Assembly (NCBI GenBank): GCA_963974055.1
Contig: CAXBCP010000003.1
Span: 124,001-188,000 of the forward strand
Direction of reading: 5' to 3'
Length of the DNA stretch: 64,000 nt
DNA from: CAXBCP01 sp963974055
Lineage (GTDB): Bacteria > Pseudomonadota > Alphaproteobacteria > MPNO01 > UBA830
Shown here: piece by piece, positions 59,610 through 64,000 of the stretch
Numbering within the stretch: the first letter of the stretch is position 1
How the letters are laid out: each line of letters begins with the position of its first letter
Position numbers and translations under genes: made by a program
Notes under the pieces: model-generated
The model's database searches: none
The model's input: the letters and a program-made list of their open reading frames with translations, nothing else
Told to the model about the DNA's origin: nothing

Positions 59610-60848
59610 TCAGGCCTTCTGGGCAGCCGCCTGGCGTTCGATGGGCGTGTCGTTGATCGGGTAGTTCATCAGCGATGCGACCAGCCCCATGATAATGGCG
59701 GCCCACCAGATTCCGTTGTAATTGCCGAACATGTCGAAGAAATACCCGGCGGCATAGATGCCGATGAAGCTGCCGATCTGATGCGCGACGAAGGCGAACC
59801 CGAACAGCATCCCCATGTGACGCAGCCCGAAGACCTGTGCGACGATGGAACCGGTCAGCGGCACAGTGCCGAGCCATAACAGGCCCATCAGGCAGGAAAA
59901 CACGATGACGCTGGTCGAGGAGACGGGTAGCAGGATAAAGCCGATCATTACTACCGAGCGCAGCGAATACAGCCAGCACAGAAGGTACTTCTGGCGGAAT
60001 TTCCCGCCCATCGCGCCCCAGGTGAACGTGCCGAGAATGTTGAACGCGCCGATCAGCGACAGCGATAAGGCCGCCACCGTCGCGTCGACCTTCAGGCTGA
60101 ACAGCATGTTGGGGAAATGGGTGCCGATAAACATGGTCTGAAGGCCGCAGACGAAGTAACCGCCGGTCAGCAGCACGTAGCCGCGATGCCCGAACGCCTC
60201 GCGGATGGCCGCTCCGGTCGTCAGTACGGGGATGACCGGCCCGCTGCCGACCTCTGCCTTGCGCGTCATCATCACGAAGGCGAGCGGCACGATCAGCGCC
60301 GTCATGATCGCCATCGCATAAAGCGTGATCACCCAGCCCTGACTGTCGATGATGAACTGGCCCATCGGGATCATCAGCACCTGCCCGGACGAGCCGCCGG
60401 CACTGGCAATGCCGAGATACAGGTTGCGTTTTTCCGGCGTGACCGCGCGGCTGATCGCCGACAGGATGATCGGGAACATGGCTCCAGACATGGCGAACCC
60501 GGTGAACACGCCGATCGACAGATGCGCCATCAGCGGCGTTGTCGATACGGTCATCAGGACGAGCCCGATGGAATACAGGATGCCTGCCGCTGCGATCACG
60601 CGGCCTGCACCGTACTTGTCGGCGATATTGCCTGCGATTGGCGTGCCGATGCCCCAGAACAGAGATTGCAGGGCCACCGACAGCGACAGGATCTTCAACT
60701 GGTTCGGCCCGAACAGGTCCAGCGACGCGTCGGGCAGCCACAAACCGAACGTCATGCGCGCGCCCAGCGACAGGAACACGATCGTCGTCCCGGCGAGCAG
60801 GATGACGAACGGTGTGCGCCAGTTGCGGGAGATAGGAGAGGAGGTCAT
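59610..60848 (-). CDS. MFS transporter (tandem copy A)
   Basis: A 412-aa MFS protein with about twelve hydrophobic segments. It starts WRTPFVILLAGTTIVFLSLGARMTFG in outline, with the loop NIADKYGAGRV after the second segment and the ending YPINDTPIERQ. These blocks match the next gene (WRTPAVVLTCGTIILF, YPIDDKPVVRA), showing tandem duplication. It resembles the OFA/monocarboxylate branch, so it may import carboxylates such as aromatic or short-chain acids. ATG 60848 is chosen by comparison with the paralogue. Confidence 0.86.
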   Translation of the reverse strand: MTSSPISRNWRTPFVILLAGTTIVFLSLGARMTFGLWLPDASLDLFGPNQLKILSLSVALQSLFWGIGTPIAGNIADKYGAGRVIAAAGILYSIGLVLMTVSTTPLMAHLSIGVFTGFAMSGAMFPIILSAISRAVTPEKRNLYLGIASAGGSSGQVLMIPMGQFIIDSQGWVITLYAMAIMTALIVPLAFVMMTRKAEVGSGPVIPVLTTGAAIREAFGHRGYVLLTGGYFVCGLQTMFIGTHFPNMLFSLKVDATVAALSLSLIGAFNILGTFTWGAMGGKFRQKYLLCWLYSLRSVVMIGFILLPVSSTSVIVFSCLMGLLWLGTVPLTGSIVAQVFGLRHMGMLFGFAFVAHQIGSFIGIYAAGYFFDMFGNYNGIWWAAIIMGLVASLMNYPINDTPIERQAAAQKA

Positions 60849-60855
60849 CGGGCGG

Positions 60856-62070
60856 TTATGCGCCCTGTGCCTGCGCCCGCACAACCGGTTTGTCGTCTAT
60901 CGGATAGTGCAGTGCGGCGGCGACCAGGCCGAGTCCGACGCCGATCCACCAGATCATATCGTAGGTGCCCGTCGTCTCGAAGAATACGCCACCCAGCCAG
61001 GCGCCGGCAAAGCTGCCGAGCTGGTGGCTGAAAAAGACCAGTCCCGTCAGTGTCGCCATGTAGCGCAGCCCGAACATGCGCGCGACCAGCCCCGAGGTGA
61101 GCGGCACCGTAGCGAGCCACAGCAGCCCGATCGCGGCGGCGAAAATATAGGTGCTCATCGCGGTGATCGGCAACAGGATGTAGATGGCGAGCACCGCGGA
61201 GCGCAGCAGGTAGATGCTGGTCAGCAGGTATTTCATCCGGAACTTGCCGCCGAGTGCGCCCCAGGTCAGCGTCCCGACGATGTTAAACAGCCCGATCAAC
61301 GACAGTGCCGTCGCGCCGACCCAGGGATTTTGTCCTGTCTCGGTGATAAAATTGGGCAAATGCGTGCCGAGAAACATCACCTGGTAGCCGCAGACGAAAT
61401 AGCCTGTCGTCAGCAGCAGGAACCCGCGGTGATTCAGGGCCTCGCGGACGGCTTCGCCCAGTTTCTGCTGCGGCGGCGCATTGGGGTCGACGGCCTCGCG
61501 CGTCGGGTCCACCATCGCCGACGACAGCGGAACGATGATCGCGACCAGGCAGGCGAAGACAAGCGCCGCAACCGCCCAGCCGTAGCCGCCGATAATGTAT
61601 TGGCCCATCGGCACCAGCGCGAGCTGGCCCGACGAACCCGCTGCACTGCCGATCCCGAGGAACAGGCTGCGGCGTTTGGCGTCTACCCGTTTGGTGATCG
61701 CCGCCAGAATAATCGGGAAACCGGTCGCGCTCAGCCCGAGACCGAGCATCAGGCCGGCGGTCAGATTCATGTGCAGGGGCGTCTGCACCATTGCCATCAG
61801 CGCAAGGCCGGCCGCGTATATAACGCCGCCGAGCGCGATCATGCGCGCCGTGCCGTATCGTTCGGCGAGAGATGCCGTGATCGGCGTGGTCAGCCCCCAT
61901 ATGACGGCCTGGACCCCGATCGCGAGCGAAAAATCGCCGACATCCAATGCCGTCGACTCGGTCATCGGGTCGAGCAGGAGCCCGAAAATATTCCGTGCGC
62001 CGAAGCTGATAAACAGAATGATCGTGCCGCAGGTCAGGACGACGGCGGGTGTGCGCCAGGAGCTTTTCAT
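60856..62070 (-). CDS. MFS transporter (tandem copy B)
   Basis: A 404-aa MFS protein, paralogue of copy A and encoded 7 bases upstream of it, so cotranscribed. It has SLAERYGTARMI in the MFS loop, LPNFITETGQNPWVGATALSLIG as a long middle segment in outline, and ends in the matching YPIDDKP tail. ATG 62070 (MKSSWRTPAVV) aligns with the copy A start; a longer frame upstream lacks similarity. Substrate may differ from copy A, since middle loops differ. Confidence 0.86.
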   Translation of the reverse strand: MKSSWRTPAVVLTCGTIILFISFGARNIFGLLLDPMTESTALDVGDFSLAIGVQAVIWGLTTPITASLAERYGTARMIALGGVIYAAGLALMAMVQTPLHMNLTAGLMLGLGLSATGFPIILAAITKRVDAKRRSLFLGIGSAAGSSGQLALVPMGQYIIGGYGWAVAALVFACLVAIIVPLSSAMVDPTREAVDPNAPPQQKLGEAVREALNHRGFLLLTTGYFVCGYQVMFLGTHLPNFITETGQNPWVGATALSLIGLFNIVGTLTWGALGGKFRMKYLLTSIYLLRSAVLAIYILLPITAMSTYIFAAAIGLLWLATVPLTSGLVARMFGLRYMATLTGLVFFSHQLGSFAGAWLGGVFFETTGTYDMIWWIGVGLGLVAAALHYPIDDKPVVRAQAQGA

Positions 62071-62314
62071 AGGCGGGGTGTTCCCTGGGAAATAACTGCG
62101 GGGAAGAGTATCCCAACCGCGCGGAATGCGCCAACAGCCAGCCATGCATGTACCGCACGAATGCGTTGCGCACAGGGGGCAGGTGGGGCAGCACGCTTTC
62201 GTCCGGGGCCGGCACCGTCAGTCCCGGTCTCCGGCGGCCAGCCTGTTCGATGATTCCCATGTCATCCGGGAGTATCATCGGAACGGACAGGGTGCTGAAC
62301 CCGAAATCCTTGAG
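62071..62314. other. 244-bp region upstream of the MFS pair
   Basis: No gene recognised. It must hold the MFS operon promoter (leftward) and the end of the sulfatase-modifying-factor-like gene. I see no perfect palindrome or hairpin terminator here. Confidence 0.35.
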
Positions 62315-63079
62315 CTACCGTTTGATATTTACCGCGCAGCGAAATCCGATATAGACGACGGCCATATCGCGGGGCTTCGTGGCGGGGTTGTCCTTCTTCA
62401 TGCGGGCGGCGCCATACCACCAGGAGCCGCCGCGCGTGCCTTTCTCGGAGGTCCCGCCGTCTTCAGTCCATTCCCAAACATTGGCCCCCATATCGAAAAG
62501 CCCGTTTACACCGGCGACGGTCGTTCCTGCGCGGGCATGGCCGATGCCGCGGGTGAGTCGGGCGCTGTGATCGATAGCCGGTGCGGCGCCGCAATCTCCA
62601 AGGCAGTTGGCGCCTCGGGGTGTCGTACCTGTAGGATAGGGGTAGGTGGTCCCGCTCATCAGGGGCGGCGGCGGATCCGGGCGCATCTCGGTATAAGCGG
62701 CGCGCTGCCATTCGTCATCGGTCGGCAGTCTTTTCCCGTCCCAGCGACAGTACGCGGCCGCTTCGTCAAAGGTGACGTGAACGGCCGGTTCGTCGTCCCG
62801 GGCCGGCACGCCGAAGGGCGCCGACCATACCCAGCCAGGCTTTTGCTCCCATCCGGCCGCGTAAACCAGTCCGCCGCCGGATTTTTCGGCCTTGGTGACA
62901 AGGCCGGTTGCCCGTATGAAACGGCGGAACTGGCCGACCGTGACTTCCGTGCGATCGATCATAAAGGTATCGATCCTTTGCATGCTCATGTCCGCCAGAG
63001 CGGTCGGCGCGGGGGCAAAGATCATGACCATTACCGCGAACGCCAGAACCGCGAACATCCCCGGAAGCCGTTGGGTCAT
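62315..63079 (-). CDS. Periplasmic sulfatase-modifying-factor (FGE)-fold protein without catalytic Cys
   Basis: A 254-aa exported protein: signal peptide MTQRLPGMFAVLAFAVMVM up to ALADM, then an FGE/SUMF1-type fold with VTVGQFRRFIRATG, VHVTFDEAAAYCRWDGKRLPTDDEW in outline, NVWEWTEDGG and RGGSWWYG. Active formylglycine-generating enzymes keep a Cys pair shortly after the RGGSW block; here that stretch has none until the Cys in IGFRCAV, so enzyme activity is doubtful. It may act as a binding or EgtB/PvdO-like relative. It is 5 bases downstream of ubiD in an apparent operon. Confidence 0.84.
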   Translation of the reverse strand: MTQRLPGMFAVLAFAVMVMIFAPAPTALADMSMQRIDTFMIDRTEVTVGQFRRFIRATGLVTKAEKSGGGLVYAAGWEQKPGWVWSAPFGVPARDDEPAVHVTFDEAAAYCRWDGKRLPTDDEWQRAAYTEMRPDPPPPLMSGTTYPYPTGTTPRGANCLGDCGAAPAIDHSARLTRGIGHARAGTTVAGVNGLFDMGANVWEWTEDGGTSEKGTRGGSWWYGAARMKKDNPATKPRDMAVVYIGFRCAVNIKR

Positions 63080-63084
63080 AGGTC

Positions 63085-64000
63085 TCAATCCAGCAGGTAG
63101 CCGAATTTTTCGCGGGCTTCGCGGATCGCGTCCGGCCCGGGGGCGTTCACCGCGGGGAAATCGTCTTTCCAGTGGAACGGCCGGCAGGCGTCGATGATGG
63201 CCCGGCTGTTGGTGATGTCGCCGCTGGCCTTCTGTTCCGGGGTCAGGCGCGGATCGGCGGGCGATGTCCATGCGCCTTTGACGATATCGATGGTGGTCGC
63301 CGGGTCGCAGCGCGTGCACATGGCCCAGATGACCTGTTCGAGATCGGTGACGTCGATATCGTCGTCGACAACGACGACGAACCGGTTGGCATAGTTCGAT
63401 GCCTGGCATTGGGCGGCGATATGACCTGCCTGTTTCGAATGGCCGGGATAGCGCGACTTGATCGAAACGCTGTGAAACAGCCGCGAGGCGCCGATTTCGT
63501 GGCACCACACGCCGGTGACGTCTGGCACGCCGGCATCGGCGAGGTTCTGCTTGAGCATGGCAGAGCGGAGCACAGCGCGGTAGCGCGCCATTTCGTCCGA
63601 TCCCTGACCCATGGGCGGCACACCGAGAAGTATCGGGTCGTTGCGGTGATAGATCGCCTCGATCTCGAGCACCGGTTCCGGGTGTTCGCCGCTGGCGTAA
63701 TACCCGGTCCATTCGCCGAACGGGCCTTCGTTCTTCACCTTGCCGGGATAGAGATGTCCCTCGAATACGATTTCGGCATTCGCGGGAAACGGCAGGCCGG
63801 TGATTTTGCCGGCGACGCATTCGACCGCCTTGTTGCGGATGCCGCCGACGATGTCGAGCTCGAACGTGCCGTAGGGCGCTTCGGCGCCGCCGTTGAAGAA
63901 GGCGATGGGCTCGCCGCCGACGACCATCACCACCGGGCAGGGCTCGCCCTTGTCCCAGTATTTGTTGCGGTGGATGTAGCCGTGCTTGCCGGTGACCATG
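63085..64000 (-). CDS. UbiD-family (prenyl-FMN) decarboxylase, 5' end outside window
   Basis: C-terminal 304 residues of a UbiD-family enzyme, the frame open to the window edge, so the start lies beyond base 64000. UbiD enzymes (de)carboxylate aromatic or unsaturated acids using prenylated FMN made by UbiX. Seen are EGPFGEWTGYY, the Glu-containing HEIGASRLFHSVSIK, and FVVVVDDDIDVTDLEQVIWAM, characteristic of the family. The region PVVMVVGGEPIAFFNGG is also typical. No ubiquinone gene is near, so a catabolic substrate such as a hydroxybenzoate-type acid is more likely than ubiquinone precursor. Fixed by length: the full proteins have about 450-500 residues. Confidence 0.88.
   Translation of the reverse strand, partial: MVTGKHGYIHRNKYWDKGEPCPVVMVVGGEPIAFFNGGAEAPYGTFELDIVGGIRNKAVECVAGKITGLPFPANAEIVFEGHLYPGKVKNEGPFGEWTGYYASGEHPEPVLEIEAIYHRNDPILLGVPPMGQGSDEMARYRAVLRSAMLKQNLADAGVPDVTGVWCHEIGASRLFHSVSIKSRYPGHSKQAGHIAAQCQASNYANRFVVVVDDDIDVTDLEQVIWAMCTRCDPATTIDIVKGAWTSPADPRLTPEQKASGDITNSRAIIDACRPFHWKDDFPAVNAPGPDAIREAREKFGYLLD

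Noticed and set aside
60349..62253. A 634-codon plus-strand frame opposite the MFS pair
   Set aside because: Gln/Arg/His-rich translation without domains; both underlying MFS genes have clear membrane segments and family motifs.
62071..62278. A frame starting MILPDDMG upstream of the MFS pair
   Set aside because: It runs into antisense/off-frame MFS coding sequence, has no domain and no conserved-looking end.
62315..63079. Active formylglycine-generating enzyme
   Set aside because: The Cys pair expected after RGGSW is missing and no sulfatase gene is nearby.
1..64000. CRISPR arrays, tRNA or rRNA genes, insertion sequences, integrases, prophage or att sites
   Set aside because: Looked for in all intergenic gaps; these are short, and I saw no spaced direct repeats, cloverleaf-like segments, transposase motifs or terminal repeats.

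Overview
The window reads as chromosomal DNA of a GC-rich alphaproteobacterium, most likely a free-living, metabolically versatile member of the Rhodospirillales or a related order. The evidence is the glyS-ppdK pair, class III cyclases carrying TPR repeats, many HsaA/acyl-CoA-dehydrogenase-like flavoproteins, molybdenum hydroxylases, VOC enzymes and UbiD-type genes. Genes are packed tightly on both strands. I see no rRNA, tRNA, CRISPR array, transposase, integrase or phage gene. The window opens inside glyS and closes inside a UbiD-family gene.

Layout. (1) 1-5.3 kb: housekeeping genes glyS (partial), ppdK and ygfZ. (2) 5.4-10.0 kb: a translationally coupled surface-glycan operon with three glycosyltransferases and an asparagine-synthase-type amidotransferase, every junction overlapping by 1-4 bases. 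(3) 10.1-17.8 kb: a zinc methyltransferase of the MetE C-terminal type, a small lipoprotein, a Sel1 protein, a flavin monooxygenase-like protein, a formate/nitrite-type channel with a perfect FNR-type box, a BaiN-like flavoprotein, purU and an SDR. (4) 18.0-23.7 kb: a one-strand catabolic series (cyclase-family hydrolase, HisD-like dehydrogenase, MFS, isocitrate-lyase/PEP-mutase-family lyase, TctC-type binding protein). (5) 23.9-28.5 kb: a TPR class III cyclase, an enoyl-CoA hydratase, a small basic protein, a secreted fasciclin protein and ppa. (6) 28.5-35.4 kb: a three-subunit molybdenum hydroxylase operon divergent from a TetR gene, which is followed by a VOC enzyme, a flavoprotein and an AhpD-like protein. 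(7) 35.4-42.5 kb: a hybrid histidine kinase, a LEA-type lipoprotein, an AsmA protein and a TPR-sulfotransferase. (8) 42.6-47.8 kb: a Spy/CpxP-like periplasmic protein with a cytochrome c, then a three-gene enzyme closely resembling 4-hydroxybenzoyl-CoA reductase; both units are preceded by the same 48-bp element. (9) 47.8-55.1 kb: an anchored protease, DUF350, an epimerase plus cyclase, GNAT, an MTHFS-like protein, a two-gene MerF/GDCCVxC unit, and a dihydroorotate-dehydrogenase-like enzyme with an IclR regulator. (10) 55.2-64.0 kb: a Sel1 protein, then a monooxygenase/hydrolase/VOC set recalling meta-cleavage pathways, a PEP-mutase-family lyase, two tandem MFS genes, a sulfatase-modifying-factor-like protein lacking the catalytic cysteines, and UbiD.

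How the genes fit together. The accessory content points to uptake and breakdown of aromatic or other cyclic acids: three paralogous HsaA-type flavoproteins, two VOC enzymes, an alpha/beta hydrolase, two molybdenum hydroxylases, a UbiD decarboxylase, two C-C lyases and several transporters. The most interesting signals are regulatory. One is the duplicated 48-bp palindromic element before the Spy/cytochrome pair and the reductase operon. Another is a near-perfect 22-bp palindrome on the promoter after the TetR gene, with related sequences in the divergent TetR promoter and 15 kb away. The third is an FNR box placed exactly 41.5 bp before the ATG of the formate/nitrite-type channel. Functional names rest on motif recognition by eye; no database search was run.
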